64,000 nucleotides of DNA, taken from assembly GCA_905234605.1 (NCBI GenBank), contig CAJOIE010000002.1, positions 210,341-274,340 on the forward strand, given 5' to 3'. This DNA comes from an uncultured Bacteroidaceae bacterium. Lineage in GTDB: Bacteria; Bacteroidota; Bacteroidia; Bacteroidales; Bacteroidaceae. How positions within the stretch are numbered: the stretch's first letter is position 1; every line of letters starts with the position of its first letter. Under the pieces are notes generated by a model that worked only from the letters and a program-made list of their open reading frames with translations, was not told the origin of the DNA and did no database searches. Both the position numbers and the translations under genes were made by a program. Of the stretch, positions 26,442 to 36,210 are shown one piece after another.

Positions 26442-27401
26442 CTATTCAGCCTCGGTGCCGATGCGCTCCAGGACTGGCACGATGTCGTGCTGCCAGTCGG
26501 TGCCAAGGGCAGTGATGGTGGCATGGTTGTCGGTGAGTACATAGAAAGGGATGTCCACCAGCTCTATCTGCCGGCACAACGGTGTCTGCCACGAGAGCAT
26601 GTAGCAACGGCTGTCGAAGTCCACGGAGTCGTGCTTGGCGGCATAGGTATAGAGCGATGCGTCTATGTCGAGACTCACACTCAGCGGCACGGGGCGCAAT
26701 GAGTCGGGCACGGCGGTCATGTCACGGAGCCGCCGGCGCAGCTCAATGAGGTGGTCGCGGCTGTCGCGCTTCCATGCCGCCCACACCACAAGCAGGCGCG
26801 GCCGCCCTTCTGCCACAAGATGGATGGTGTCGGCATCAGGAGCGAATACATCGGGGGGCAGGAGCACATCGGGCAGTTGGCCGCCGAGGCGCAGGCTCGA
26901 CACCTGCGCACGCCTCGCTAACAGCTGGTGCTGGAGGTAGAGCCCGACGGTGCTCTCTGGGCTGGCTTCCACGTATGCCTCCATGGCACGCTGCATGCTG
27001 TCGGGCGAGGCGTCGAGGTTAGCGAGGCGGAAGCGTGTGAGCTCCTCGTTGTCGTGTGTGCCGCCTACGCTGATGGCACGCAGGTGCGAGGCATCGCCCT
27101 GCATGTGCACATGCTTGCCGCCACGGGCAAACACCACCTGCTCGCTGTGGTTGGGGTAGACGACAAAGAGAGTAGCCTCGCCCTGAAGCGGCATGCGCCA
27201 GTCGAAGCGTCCCTCCTCGAGGTGAAGGGTGTCGATGCGTGGCAGCGACCCGTCGGTGGCATAGACATAGAAGTCGGCCTCGTGCAAGCCTTCCACCTCA
27301 CCAGAGAGACGGAACTCTGTCTTGCTTTGGCACGAAGAGAGCGCGGCCATGGCCATGACCATGAGCGCGCTCACGCATATACACTTGGAGTGGCGTAGCA
27401 T
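26442..27401 (-). CDS. Lipoprotein with DUF4369-like N-domain and a cysteine-less thioredoxin-like domain
   Basis: 319 aa from the ATG at 27401, which opens a lipoprotein signal (MLRHSKCICVSALMVMAMAA then LSSC). Residues after the Cys (FRLSGEVEGLHEADFYVY) resemble DUF4369, common in Bacteroidota thioredoxin-like lipoproteins. The C-terminal part begins RPRLLVVWAAWKRDSRDHLIELRRR, where redox-active relatives have WAsWCxxC, so both active-site cysteines are missing. It may bind a partner rather than catalyse disulphide exchange. An alternative start at 27431 adds 10 residues. Confidence 0.75.
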   Translation of the reverse strand: MLRHSKCICVSALMVMAMAALSSCQSKTEFRLSGEVEGLHEADFYVYATDGSLPRIDTLHLEEGRFDWRMPLQGEATLFVVYPNHSEQVVFARGGKHVHMQGDASHLRAISVGGTHDNEELTRFRLANLDASPDSMQRAMEAYVEASPESTVGLYLQHQLLARRAQVSSLRLGGQLPDVLLPPDVFAPDADTIHLVAEGRPRLLVVWAAWKRDSRDHLIELRRRLRDMTAVPDSLRPVPLSVSLDIDASLYTYAAKHDSVDFDSRCYMLSWQTPLCRQIELVDIPFYVLTDNHATITALGTDWQHDIVPVLERIGTEAE

Positions 27402-27441
27402 TAGCTGTAACCCTTGATGGTGCTTGAGCACACGCTGTGTG

Positions 27442-29133
27442 CTATTGCAGCAGCTCGGCTATCAGGGTGACATAGCGGGCAAACTCGAGGTCGCGGCGTG
27501 CACGCTCAGCCAGTGTGGCATCCTGCTGGATGGCACTCTGCAAGTGCGACACCACGCCGTCGGCATCGCCCTGACGGGCTGCCAGGACAGCGCTGAGGTA
27601 GGCCGTGTAGGCATCGGGAGCATCTACGCCGGCCAGCGTTGCGGCAGCGGCGGCATAGTCCTTGTTCAGTATCTGTGCGAGTGCGGCACTGTTGGTAGCT
27701 GCATCGGCCAGATTGCTGGCAGCGGCAGAGTAGTTGCCTTTGGCGAGATTGAGGTTGCCCAGCACCTCGCCATACGTGTTGGCCTTGGCACCCTTGGCAA
27801 GGGCGGCCTCGGCATCGTCGAGCTTACCGTTGGCAAGGGCGATGAGTGCCAGGTTGGTGGCAGCCTCGGGGCTGTTGGGATCCAGCTGGCGTGCCTTGTA
27901 GAGGTAGGACTCGGCGGTGGCGGTGTCGCCTGCACGCATGGCCAGCTTGGCAAGGTTGTTGTATGCCCGTGCGTCGGTGGGATAGAGTTGTGTGGCACGC
28001 TCATACCACTGGCGCTGGAGCTCATCGGTGCGCTGGAGTGCTGCTCCGTAGAGCAGTTCCTCGATGCCCAGCTTGGAGGCATCGGTGTTGTACTGCTCCA
28101 CTATCTCGGTGTCGCTGCGGCCTATCACCTCGTAGTTGGCGATGAGGCGTGCGCGGCGCAGTTCGGGCAGCACGGCATCGGCCAGCTCCTCGTAGACGAC
28201 GCTCATGTTGCGTATCTGCTGCTCACGCTCCACGGGGTCCTTGTACATCGACAGCACGCGCAGTATCACCTCCTTGTCCTGGATGTTGCTCTCGGCCACG
28301 AGCTGCTGGAAGCCCTCCCAGTCCTCGGCCGTGTAGTGGGTGTCGACATTTGTCTGGAGGTTGTTGTCGCGCAGTTGGTCGCGCACGTAGGCCGACGAGG
28401 TGTTCTGGCGCTGCTCGGCCAGACGCTCGTTGAAGTCGTAGCGGCCTTCGGGCGATGCGTAGGCACTCACCTCGATGTTGCGCAACTGCATCTGCTGCTG
28501 TGCGCTTATCTCCTTGAGTATCTTGGCGAAGTCGCGTATGCTCGTGGTGTTGAGCTCTGATGCACGCACGTTGGCCTGGTTCACGAGGTACTTTATCTGT
28601 GCCTCCTGCTTCTGTCGTATGATGCGCTGATAGGCATCGGTGGCGGTGGCGGGTGTGGCACTCTTGATGGTGGCAGCGAGCAGGCCTGCCGTCGACACCA
28701 CGCCGTAGCCCACCTTCACGTCGGGCAGGTCGTAGTGCTTGCTGCCCTTGCGTGCATCGAAACGGAGGTAGAGGTCGCTCTGCTGAAGGGCGTCGCTGTA
28801 GGGGAACGTGGCACGGAGCGTGTAGTTGCCGCCGGCGGCGTAGGGCACCGTCGTGGCGTTGCCCTGCACCTTCTCTCCCTGGAATGTGGTGGCTGCGGAT
28901 GCTATCTCGCCGCCCTCATACTTGAGCACGGGGGTGACGCGCATCACTATGTTCTTCTTCAGGTACTTCTGCGGGAAGGTGGTGCTGATGGTGGCAGGCA
29001 CCTCGGCTCCCACGGCCTCGAGTGGTGTTGGTGTTACCACGACATTGTCGGCTGTGAGCGGACGCAGCTTGCCGCACGAGGTGAGCCCTATGGCTGCTGT
29101 TGCTATGACTGATAGCAGGATTGTGTTACGCAT
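27442..29133 (-). CDS. Lipoprotein with OmpA-like and TPR regions
   Basis: 563 aa from the ATG at 29133, with a lipoprotein signal (MRNTILLSVIATAAIGLTSC, Cys20). The N-terminal third is beta-rich. A middle segment (QLRNIEVSAYASPEGRYDFNERLAEQR) resembles the peptidoglycan-binding OmpA C-domain motif, where the N-x-x-L-x-x-x-R pattern is expected. The C-terminal 250 residues carry TPR helices (YERATQLYPTDARAYNNLAKLAMRAGD, YLYKARQLDPNSPEAATNLALIALANG). It probably sits under the outer membrane as a scaffold; no enzyme motif is visible. It has its own -7 box. Confidence 0.8.
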   Translation of the reverse strand: MRNTILLSVIATAAIGLTSCGKLRPLTADNVVVTPTPLEAVGAEVPATISTTFPQKYLKKNIVMRVTPVLKYEGGEIASAATTFQGEKVQGNATTVPYAAGGNYTLRATFPYSDALQQSDLYLRFDARKGSKHYDLPDVKVGYGVVSTAGLLAATIKSATPATATDAYQRIIRQKQEAQIKYLVNQANVRASELNTTSIRDFAKILKEISAQQQMQLRNIEVSAYASPEGRYDFNERLAEQRQNTSSAYVRDQLRDNNLQTNVDTHYTAEDWEGFQQLVAESNIQDKEVILRVLSMYKDPVEREQQIRNMSVVYEELADAVLPELRRARLIANYEVIGRSDTEIVEQYNTDASKLGIEELLYGAALQRTDELQRQWYERATQLYPTDARAYNNLAKLAMRAGDTATAESYLYKARQLDPNSPEAATNLALIALANGKLDDAEAALAKGAKANTYGEVLGNLNLAKGNYSAAASNLADAATNSAALAQILNKDYAAAAATLAGVDAPDAYTAYLSAVLAARQGDADGVVSHLQSAIQQDATLAERARRDLEFARYVTLIAELLQ

Positions 29134-29175
29134 AGATATAATAATGTATGATTGTTGTCTTGGCTTGAAGCGTCG

Positions 29176-29183
29176 CAAAGGTA
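29176..29183 (-). promoter_or_regulatory. -7 box of the OmpA/TPR lipoprotein gene
   Basis: The minus strand reads TACCTTTG, 42 nt before the ATG at 29133. This position supports the shorter start over the open frame extending to 29418. Confidence 0.5.
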
Positions 29184-29192
29184 AGCAGAATA

Positions 29193-31391
29193 TCAGTGTC
29201 GCGGCTCCGTGCTGGTGTCTTTTATGTCGGCAGGTGCTGCCGTGGTGCTTCCCCGAGTAGCGTCTGTGGCACCGCTGGCGGCTGCTACGGAGGCTGTGCC
29301 GGCCGTGGCTGCCCCTTTCTGTAGCGATGGGTATGAGATGCGGGTGTGGTAGATGGTCTTGAGCTTGTCCTTGAACACTTCCTTGGCCACGCGTATGTCC
29401 TGGAAGGTGAGGGGGCACTCGGTGAAGAGGCCGTCGGCGAGCTGTCCGTCCACGATGCGCTCCACCAGCTCGCTGATGCTCTGCTCGGTGTATTCCTTCA
29501 GCGAGCGCGCCGAGGCCTCCACGGCATCGGTCATCATGAGTATGGCCTGCTCTGCTGTCTGCGGGTTGCGCCCCGGGTAGGTGAAGAGCGCGGGGTCTAC
29601 GGGCACGTCGGGGGTCTTGTTTTGTGCCGAGATGTAGAAGTACTTCACCAGGCCATGTCCGTGGTGTGTCGAGATGAAGTCGCGTATGACGGTGGGCAGG
29701 CGGTAGCTGTCGGCCATCTGCTCGCCATCGCTGACATGTGCTATGATGATGCGTGCGCTCTCGGCATAGTCGAGCTTGTCGTGCGGGTTCACACCGCGCA
29801 TCTGGTTCTCGGTGAAGAAGGCTGGGTTCTTCATCTTGCCTATGTCGTGGTATAGGGCTCCCGTGCGCACCAGCTGGCTCTTGGCTCCTATCTTGCGGGC
29901 CACCTCGGCGGCGAGGTTCGACACCTGTATGCTGTGCTGGAAGGTGCCCGGTGCCACTTCCGAGAGGCGGCGCAGCAACTCCCTGTTGAGGTTGGACAGC
30001 TCCACGAGGGTGACGTTGCTCGTGAACTGGAAGGCACGCTCGAGCAGGAACATCAGCGGGTAGGCAAAGAGCAGCAGTATGCCCGAGATGATGAGGTGCT
30101 TGTATATGCTCCAGTCGATGCGTGTCAGGCTGTCGCCGCCGAGGAAGGTGTGGCCGTGCAGCAGCTCGATGCTGAGGTAGAACAGTATGGCTGCCGCCGT
30201 CACCACGATGCTGGTCTTGAACAGCTGCGAGCGCTCCGAGAGCTCACGCAGTGAGTAGATGGCCACGAGGCCTGCCACACACTGCGTGGCTATGAACTCG
30301 TAGGGGTAGCGCAGGGCTATTGCGCAGAGCATGATGGTGGCGGCATGTGCCATGAATGCTGTGCGCGAGTCCATGAACACACGCACTATGATGGGCAGCA
30401 TGGCGTAGGGCACGATGTATACCGTCAGCAGCGTGTGGCTCACGAGGAAGTAGGTGACCAGCGGGTATGTCACCACCAGGCCTGCGAGCAGCGTCATGCC
30501 GCGCAGGTTGCCGAGATAGTCGCGGCGGAAGAGGTTGAGATACAGGGTGAGGCACAGCAGCACGATAAGCACATAGAGCGCCTGCCCCAGCGTCAGCAGG
30601 TTCTTCTCCTTGAAGTTGCTGCTGTGGGCTTCCTGTGCGCGGTAGTAGCTTTCCAGGATCTGCAAGGTGTGACGGGTGAGTATCTCGCCGCGGTCTATGA
30701 CGCTCTGTCCGGCATAGACCACGCCTGTCGACGGCGAGAGGGAGCCTATCAGGTCGCTGCGCTGCTCGTCGCTCTTTGCCTCGTCGTAGACCAGGTTGGG
30801 CTGGATATAATGGTTAAGGTTGAGCTGCTGGAGTTGCTGGAGGCTGAGGCCGGCGCTGTCGGCTTCGGCGAGCACCTGCTCATAGGCTGTCTTCTCGGTG
30901 AGCAGGCCGCGCACCATGCGGCGCATGGACTCCGTGCCACGGTAGATGCGCACCATGGTGCAGCTGTCGTGCTCCAGCATCTGCAAGTCCCTGGTGCTGA
31001 TGATGCCACGGCTGTAGACGGCGTGCAGGTGCTCGTCGACGTAGGTCCTGTAGGCTGGCGAGAGACCGCCCGAGGCCAGGCCGCGCGTGGCGTCGTGGAA
31101 GCGGGCCACCTGCGTGGCGGCCACGTCGGTATTGATGGCGAAGTAGGGCTCGTAGTAGGCCATGACGCTGTCCTGCTCACGCTGCAGCTGCTCCGCGCTC
31201 TTGAAGACGGGGAAGTCGTAGGGAGCTATGAACTGGCTGTAGGGCCATGGGCGGCCTTCGTCGAAGCTCAGTGCCGACTGGCTGCCTCTCGGCAGCGACC
31301 ACACGATGACGAAGGTGGCTGCCACTGTCACCACGCACTGCGCCAGTATGCTGCGCCACGTGGGAGCTATGGAACGGTTGTATCTGCTCAT
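29193..31391 (-). CDS. 7TM-HD membrane phosphodiesterase (PgpH-like, cyclic-di-AMP)
   Basis: 732-aa protein. An N-terminal membrane segment (about 14-33) and an extracytoplasmic domain (about 40-265) are followed by seven hydrophobic segments (about 268-450) and an HD domain. The HD motif is seen as [13 protein letters not shown] (His486), YHDIGK (H515, D516) and IIIAHVSDG. PgpH-type enzymes hydrolyse cyclic-di-AMP, so this is the likely role. The tail after about 690 is Ala/Thr-rich and low in complexity. It is divergent from gltX, with 111 bp between the starts holding both -7 boxes. Confidence 0.92.
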   Translation of the reverse strand: MSRYNRSIAPTWRSILAQCVVTVAATFVIVWSLPRGSQSALSFDEGRPWPYSQFIAPYDFPVFKSAEQLQREQDSVMAYYEPYFAINTDVAATQVARFHDATRGLASGGLSPAYRTYVDEHLHAVYSRGIISTRDLQMLEHDSCTMVRIYRGTESMRRMVRGLLTEKTAYEQVLAEADSAGLSLQQLQQLNLNHYIQPNLVYDEAKSDEQRSDLIGSLSPSTGVVYAGQSVIDRGEILTRHTLQILESYYRAQEAHSSNFKEKNLLTLGQALYVLIVLLCLTLYLNLFRRDYLGNLRGMTLLAGLVVTYPLVTYFLVSHTLLTVYIVPYAMLPIIVRVFMDSRTAFMAHAATIMLCAIALRYPYEFIATQCVAGLVAIYSLRELSERSQLFKTSIVVTAAAILFYLSIELLHGHTFLGGDSLTRIDWSIYKHLIISGILLLFAYPLMFLLERAFQFTSNVTLVELSNLNRELLRRLSEVAPGTFQHSIQVSNLAAEVARKIGAKSQLVRTGALYHDIGKMKNPAFFTENQMRGVNPHDKLDYAESARIIIAHVSDGEQMADSYRLPTVIRDFISTHHGHGLVKYFYISAQNKTPDVPVDPALFTYPGRNPQTAEQAILMMTDAVEASARSLKEYTEQSISELVERIVDGQLADGLFTECPLTFQDIRVAKEVFKDKLKTIYHTRISYPSLQKGAATAGTASVAAASGATDATRGSTTAAPADIKDTSTEPRH

Positions 31392-31402
31392 AATGATGAA
31401 GA

Positions 31403-31410
31403 CAAAGGTA
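31403..31410 (-). promoter_or_regulatory. -7 box of the 7TM-HD gene
   Basis: The minus strand reads TACCTTTG, only 11 nt before the ATG at 31391, implying a very short leader. Confidence 0.5.
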
Positions 31411-31456
31411 GTGCTTTTTGCACAAGGCAGTGGCGCATAAGTTGGAATAAGTTGCT

Positions 31457-31464
31457 TACTTTTG
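31457..31464 (+). promoter_or_regulatory. -7 box of gltX
   Basis: TACTTTTG lies 38 nt before the ATG at 31503. It confirms that the open frame upstream of 31503, which runs back into the opposite-strand gene, is not coding. Confidence 0.5.
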
Positions 31465-31502
31465 CGCGCGAAACACTAACGCTATCACTCTCACTTAGCA
31501 CG

Positions 31503-33065
31503 ATGACTACTGACAGGAAAGTACGTGTGCGCTTCGCACCGTCGCCCACAGGGCCGCTGCACATAGGCGGTGTGCGCACCGCACTCTACAACTATCTCTT
31601 TGCCCGCCAGCACGGCGGCGACCTCATCTTCCGCATCGAGGACACCGACTCCTCGCGCTTCGTGCCCGGTGCCGAGGCATATATCCTGGAGTCCTTCCGC
31701 TGGCTCGGCATAGAGTTCGACGAGGGTGTCGGCTTCGGCGGCAGCTATGGGCCCTACCGGCAGAGCGAGCGCCGCGACATCTACCGCCAGTATGTGCAGC
31801 AGCTGCTTGATGCCGGACGCGCATATATAGCCTTCGACACCGCCGAGGAGCTCGCTGCCAAGCGCGAGCAGGTGGCCAACTTCCAGTATGACGCCGGCAC
31901 ACGCATGGCCATGCGCAACTCGCTCACCCTCGGCGAGGCCGAGACGCAGCGCCTCGTGGCCGAGGGCGTGCCCTACGTGGTGCGCTTCCTCATCGAGCCC
32001 GGCGAGGACATTCACGTCGACGACATCATACGCGGCGACGTGTGCATCAACTCCACCATACTCGACGACAAGGTGCTGTGGAAGAGCTCCGACCAGCTGC
32101 CGACATACCATCTGGCCAACATCGTCGACGACCGCCTCATGGAGGTCACACACGTCATACGAGGCGAGGAGTGGCTGCCGTCCGCGCCGCTCCACGTGCT
32201 GCTCTACCGTGCCTTCGGATGGACCGCCACCATGCCGCGCTTCGCCCACCTGCCGCTGCTGCTCAAGCCCGACGGCAAGGGCAAGCTCAGCAAGCGCGAC
32301 GGCGACCGTCTGGGCTTCCCCGTGTTCCCCCTCGAGTGGCACGACCCCAAGACCGGCGAGCGCAGCAGCGGCTACCGTGAGAGCGGCTACCTGCCCGAGG
32401 CCGTGGTCAACTTCCTGGCACTGCTCGGGTGGAACCCTGGCGACGACCAGGAACTGCTCTCCATGGACGAGCTCATACAGAAGTTCCGCCTCGAGAAGTG
32501 CTCCAAGAACGGCGCACGCTTCGACTACGTGAAGGGGCAGTGGTTCAACCGCGAGTACCTGATGCGCCTCAGCGACGACGAGTGGGCACCCGCCTTCACC
32601 GACATCCTGCACGCCAACGGCATCGACACCACCACGGAGCGCGCCGCACAGGTGGTGGGCATGATGAAGTCGAAAGTCATCGACTACGCCACACGCGACG
32701 GAGTGAAACGCCGCAACGTCTCCTTCGTCAGCGACCTGTGGCCGCTGTGCCGCTTCTTCTTCGTGGCACCCACAGAGTTCAACATGGACGACAAGTTCGT
32801 GCGCAAGGCCTGGGGCACAGGCACGGCAGAGCAGATGCAGCAGCTGCGCGACGTGCTGGCCGGCATCGGCGACTTCAGCGTCGAGGGCCAGCGTGCCGTC
32901 GTCGACCCGTGGGTCGAGGCCTCGGGCATCAAGCCATGGAACGCATGGCGAGTGTGCCTCGTCGGCGAAGGCCAGGGTCCCGACATGTATGCCCTCTCCG
33001 CATTCCTCGGGCGCGACGAGGTGCTGCGGCGCATGGACTACGCCATAGCCACGCTGCCACATTGA
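31503..33065 (+). CDS. gltX: Glutamyl-tRNA synthetase
   Basis: 520-aa class I aminoacyl-tRNA synthetase charging tRNA-Glu. It starts at [20 protein letters not shown], with the HIGH-type motif at H20-I-G-G and the KMSKS-type motif KLSKR (261-265). Length is normal for bacterial GluRS. The frame stays open far upstream by chance in GC-rich DNA; family alignment and the -7 box fix the start. A phased repeat array begins about 28 nt after the stop. Confidence 0.97.
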   Translation: MTTDRKVRVRFAPSPTGPLHIGGVRTALYNYLFARQHGGDLIFRIEDTDSSRFVPGAEAYILESFRWLGIEFDEGVGFGGSYGPYRQSERRDIYRQYVQQLLDAGRAYIAFDTAEELAAKREQVANFQYDAGTRMAMRNSLTLGEAETQRLVAEGVPYVVRFLIEPGEDIHVDDIIRGDVCINSTILDDKVLWKSSDQLPTYHLANIVDDRLMEVTHVIRGEEWLPSAPLHVLLYRAFGWTATMPRFAHLPLLLKPDGKGKLSKRDGDRLGFPVFPLEWHDPKTGERSSGYRESGYLPEAVVNFLALLGWNPGDDQELLSMDELIQKFRLEKCSKNGARFDYVKGQWFNREYLMRLSDDEWAPAFTDILHANGIDTTTERAAQVVGMMKSKVIDYATRDGVKRRNVSFVSDLWPLCRFFFVAPTEFNMDDKFVRKAWGTGTAEQMQQLRDVLAGIGDFSVEGQRAVVDPWVEASGIKPWNAWRVCLVGEGQGPDMYALSAFLGRDEVLRRMDYAIATLPH

Positions 33066-33092
33066 CGCAACCACGACAGACAACTGCGCAAG

Positions 33093-33172
33093 GGCCTGCA
33101 CCCTCACGCCACGCACCCTGCACCGTCCATGCGCACCACCCTGCACCGTCAGTGCCGCCACCCTGCATGGTG
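33093..33172 (+). repeat. Phased TGCA repeat array 3 (4 units)
   Basis: TGCA cores at 33097, 33119, 33142 and 33164 (spacing 22, 23, 22). The two middle units are CACCCTGCACCGTC and the last is the variant CACCCTGCATGGTG. It lies between gltX and waaA, which share its orientation. Confidence 0.85.
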
Positions 33173-33214
33173 CTTGCAGCCCCTTAGCATATCACATCTC
33201 ACCCACTCAACGGC

Positions 33215-34450
33215 ATGTACACACTCGCCATATACCTCTACATGATAGCCATCAGCATGGCAGCCATCTTCAACAAGCGCGCACGCCTGCTGGCCGTGGG
33301 ACACCGCAAGGCATTCTTCCAGCTCAAGCGGCAAGTGGACCCGCAGGCACGCTACGTCTGGTTCCATGCCGCTTCCTTAGGCGAGTTCGAGCAGGGACGC
33401 CCCCTCATGGAGCGTGTGCGCCGCGAGCATCCCGAGCTCAAGATACTGCTCACCTTCTTCTCGCCCTCGGGCTACGAGGTGCGCAAGACATGGGAGGGAG
33501 CCGACGTCATCTGCTACCTGCCGCTCGACACGCCGGCACACGTGCGCCTATTCTTCCACTTCGTGCGGCCCGAGATGCTATTCCTCATCAAGTACGAATT
33601 CTGGCAGAACTACCTCAAGGGCTGCGCCCGCCGCGGCATACCCGTCTACAGCGTGAGCAGCATCTTCCGCCCCAGCCAGATCTTCTTCCGCTGGTACGGC
33701 CGTCACGGCTATGCACGCGTGCTCGACAAAGTTACACACTTCTTCGTGCAGAACGAGCAGAGCCGCGCGCTGCTGGCCACACTCGGCCATGTGGACAACG
33801 TCACCGTGGCGGGCGACACACGCTTCGACCGCGTCAAGGACATACGCGCCGCCGCCCGCGAGCTACCCCTCGTGAAGGCTTTCGCACAGGGGCATACCAC
33901 CTTCGTGGCCGGCAGCTCGTGGCCGCCCGACGAAGCCCTGTTCATACCATGGTTCCGCGCCGGAGGCTGCGAGCGCCTCATCATTGCCCCCCACCTCATC
34001 GGCGAAGACCATCTGCGCGACATAGAACGCGCCCTTGAGGGGCACCGCGTGTGCCGCTACACACACGTGCGCACCGAGGCCGACGTGGCCGGTGCCGACG
34101 TGCTCATCATCGACTGCTTCGGCCTCCTCTCAAGCATCTACCGCTACGGGCAGGTGGCCATGGTGGGCGGCGGCTTCGGAGCCGGCATACACAACGTGGC
34201 CGAGGCCGCCGTCTACGGCATGCCCGTGCTCATAGGCCCACGCAACGCCAACTTCCGCGAGGCACGCCACCTGCTCGACTGCGGCGCATGCATCGAAGTG
34301 ACCGACACAGCCACCTTCACCGACGCAGCCACACACCTCTTCGCCGACGAGGCAGCACGCACGGCAGCAGGGCTGGCAGCCAGCACATACATCGACTCCG
34401 GCGCGGGAGCCACCGAAGCCATCTACCGTCACGTCTTCAGCCACACATAG
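33215..34450 (+). CDS. waaA: 3-deoxy-D-manno-octulosonic acid transferase
   Basis: 411-aa GT30 enzyme adding Kdo to lipid A precursor at the inner face of the inner membrane. An N-terminal hydrophobic anchor (MYTLAIYLYMIAISMAAIF) is followed by the acceptor-side motif VWFHAASLGEFEQGRPL (probable base Glu in GEFEQ), VAGSSWPPDE and the donor-side MVGGGFGAGIHNVAEAAVYG. Length is normal. It sits 4 nt before a flippase gene, so an envelope-polysaccharide operon is likely. Confidence 0.95.
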   Translation: MYTLAIYLYMIAISMAAIFNKRARLLAVGHRKAFFQLKRQVDPQARYVWFHAASLGEFEQGRPLMERVRREHPELKILLTFFSPSGYEVRKTWEGADVICYLPLDTPAHVRLFFHFVRPEMLFLIKYEFWQNYLKGCARRGIPVYSVSSIFRPSQIFFRWYGRHGYARVLDKVTHFFVQNEQSRALLATLGHVDNVTVAGDTRFDRVKDIRAAARELPLVKAFAQGHTTFVAGSSWPPDEALFIPWFRAGGCERLIIAPHLIGEDHLRDIERALEGHRVCRYTHVRTEADVAGADVLIIDCFGLLSSIYRYGQVAMVGGGFGAGIHNVAEAAVYGMPVLIGPRNANFREARHLLDCGACIEVTDTATFTDAATHLFADEAARTAAGLAASTYIDSGAGATEAIYRHVFSHT

Positions 34451-34454
34451 CCAC

Positions 34455-35948
34455 ATGGCACCACCCGACACGCGCCGCCGCACTGCCGACAGCCTGCTCT
34501 GGAGCGGCATAGCAGGCGCAGGCATGCAGCTCGTAAGCGCACTCTTCGGACTGTGGCTGCTGCGCCTGCTCACGCCAACCGACTACGGCCGCGTGGCAGC
34601 CCTCGTGGTGTTCTCATCCGTGGCCAGCGTGCTCCAGGAAAGCGGCTTCACCGCCGCACTGGCCAACAAGCGCGAGCCCTCACCGGCCGACTACAACTCC
34701 GTCTTCTGGGCCAACACACTCATAGGCACAGCCATCTATGCCGTGCTCTTCGCCGCAGCACCAGCCATCGCGCGCTTCTATGCCGACCCCGTGCTATGCC
34801 CACTCGGGCGCCTCGTCTTCCTCTCATTCGTCATATCATCATTCGGCACTGCACAGCGAGCATACCTCTTCGGCCACCTCATGGTGCGGCAGACAGCCAT
34901 CTGCCAGCTCACAGCCGTGACACTCTCCAACATGGCCGGCGTGGCACTCGCCTACGCAGGACTCGCCTACTGGGCACTGGCACTGATGACACTCGTCTAC
35001 GTCAGCACCCTCACCATCATGGCATGGCACTACTCGCCGTGGCGGCCCACGCTGCACATCAGCCTCAAGCCCGCATGGAGCATGTTCGGCTTCTCCTCAC
35101 GCCTGCTCATCAGCAGCCTGGCCACACAGCTCACCAACCATGCCTTCGGCGTGCTGCTCACACGCTTCTTCGGGTCCACACAGGCAGGCATATACAGCAA
35201 CGCACGCAAGTGGCACGACATGGCCACCACCACCATCAGCAGCATGGCACAAGGCGTCACGCAGCCACTGCTCGTGCAGACAGCCGACGCACAGCCTCTC
35301 ACCACATTCCGCACCCTGCTCCGCTTCACCGCCATGCTCTCCTTCCCCGCACTGTTCGGCCTGACCCTCATCGCCCCAGACTTCGTAGTCCTGCTGGCAG
35401 GACAAAAGTGGGCAGCCTCTGCCACACTGCTCTCGCTGCTATGCCTCTACGGAGCCTTCGCACCCATAGCCACGCTCTACACCAACCTCATCATAGCCCT
35501 GCGGCACTCAGGCATAGTCATGACCATAGCCCTCTGCAACTGCGGCATGGTGTGGGGCGGCATCATAGCAGCCCACGCACTCGGCGCATCGCTCACAGCC
35601 ATGGTGGCCTACTACGTGGCCCTCAGCACATCGTGGCTCCTCGTGTGGCAAGCCGTGGCACGCCACCTCTGCGGACTGCGATGGCACCACGTGGCAGCCT
35701 GCACACTGCCATACATGCTCCTCGCCGCCACGGTCATGGCCGCCACATGGCACCTCACCCGCACCATGCCGCTCTCATGGCTGCGGATGCTCACATGCAT
35801 AGCCACTGCAGCGACAGCCTACACAGGCATCCTCATCATTGCCCGCGACCACGCCATGCACGCTGCCATAGCATACCTGCGCCAGCGCACCCGCATGCAA
35901 CAGTCACGCCACAACAATCCACACCAAGGCACAGAAAGCAACTTTTGA
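34455..35948 (+). CDS. Lipopolysaccharide/polysaccharide flippase (Wzx/MOP-like)
   Basis: 497-aa polytopic protein of the polysaccharide transporter family (MOP superfamily), with about 12-14 hydrophobic segments. Typical features are the N-terminal SLLWSGIAGAGMQLVSALFG and LARLLTPTDYG-type segment LRLLTPTDYGRVAALVVF. The family flips lipid-linked sugars across the inner membrane. It starts 4 nt after waaA. Substrate unknown. Confidence 0.88.
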   Translation: MAPPDTRRRTADSLLWSGIAGAGMQLVSALFGLWLLRLLTPTDYGRVAALVVFSSVASVLQESGFTAALANKREPSPADYNSVFWANTLIGTAIYAVLFAAAPAIARFYADPVLCPLGRLVFLSFVISSFGTAQRAYLFGHLMVRQTAICQLTAVTLSNMAGVALAYAGLAYWALALMTLVYVSTLTIMAWHYSPWRPTLHISLKPAWSMFGFSSRLLISSLATQLTNHAFGVLLTRFFGSTQAGIYSNARKWHDMATTTISSMAQGVTQPLLVQTADAQPLTTFRTLLRFTAMLSFPALFGLTLIAPDFVVLLAGQKWAASATLLSLLCLYGAFAPIATLYTNLIIALRHSGIVMTIALCNCGMVWGGIIAAHALGASLTAMVAYYVALSTSWLLVWQAVARHLCGLRWHHVAACTLPYMLLAATVMAATWHLTRTMPLSWLRMLTCIATAATAYTGILIIARDHAMHAAIAYLRQRTRMQQSRHNNPHQGTESNF

Positions 35949-35957
35949 GCCAAAACC

Positions 35958-35988
35958 TTGGCCGCATCGACGCAGCCCCATATATTTG
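35958..35988 (+). promoter_or_regulatory. Full -33/-7 promoter of the frameshifted surface-protein gene
   Basis: CTTG ending at 35960, a 20-bp spacer, then TATATTTG (35981-35988) is one of the best promoter matches in the window. The predicted start near 35995 leaves a leader of about 215 nt. Confidence 0.65.
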
Positions 35989-35994
35989 CACCGC

Positions 35995-36210
35995 AAACTA
36001 TTACTACTACTCTGTCACATAGGCTATAAGCACTCTGTAACATAGAGGCGAAGCCTACACGCAACCCATCATCAGTCCTCAACCTTCGCGTATGTGCGTA
36101 CCTTATTACTATTATATAAGGTGCATCCCTCCGGCATAGCCACATGCCACAGGGGTGTGCCTGCACACACGCCCCCACTGAAGCTATTACTAACAACACC
36201 CTAAAACGCT
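35995..36210 (+). other. Long 5' leader with two possible hairpins
   Basis: Between the promoter and the ATG at 36211 lie near-repeats CTCTGTCACATAG and CTCTGTAACATAG, a hairpin ACCTTAT / ATAAGGT (36100-36122) and a GC-rich fold around GGGGTGTG...CGCCCC (about 36154-36176). No known riboswitch was recognised and no ORF is supported. Confidence 0.35.

Noticed and set aside
27442..29418. 658-aa version of the OmpA/TPR lipoprotein
   Set aside because: The first 95 codons overlap the neighbouring 7TM-HD gene and its promoter region; the lipoprotein signal at 29133 gives the natural start.
30345..31502. Long N-terminal extension of GltX
   Set aside because: The open frame upstream of 31503 overlaps the opposite 7TM-HD gene. 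The GluRS family starts at the [10 protein letters not shown] region and a -7 box lies between.
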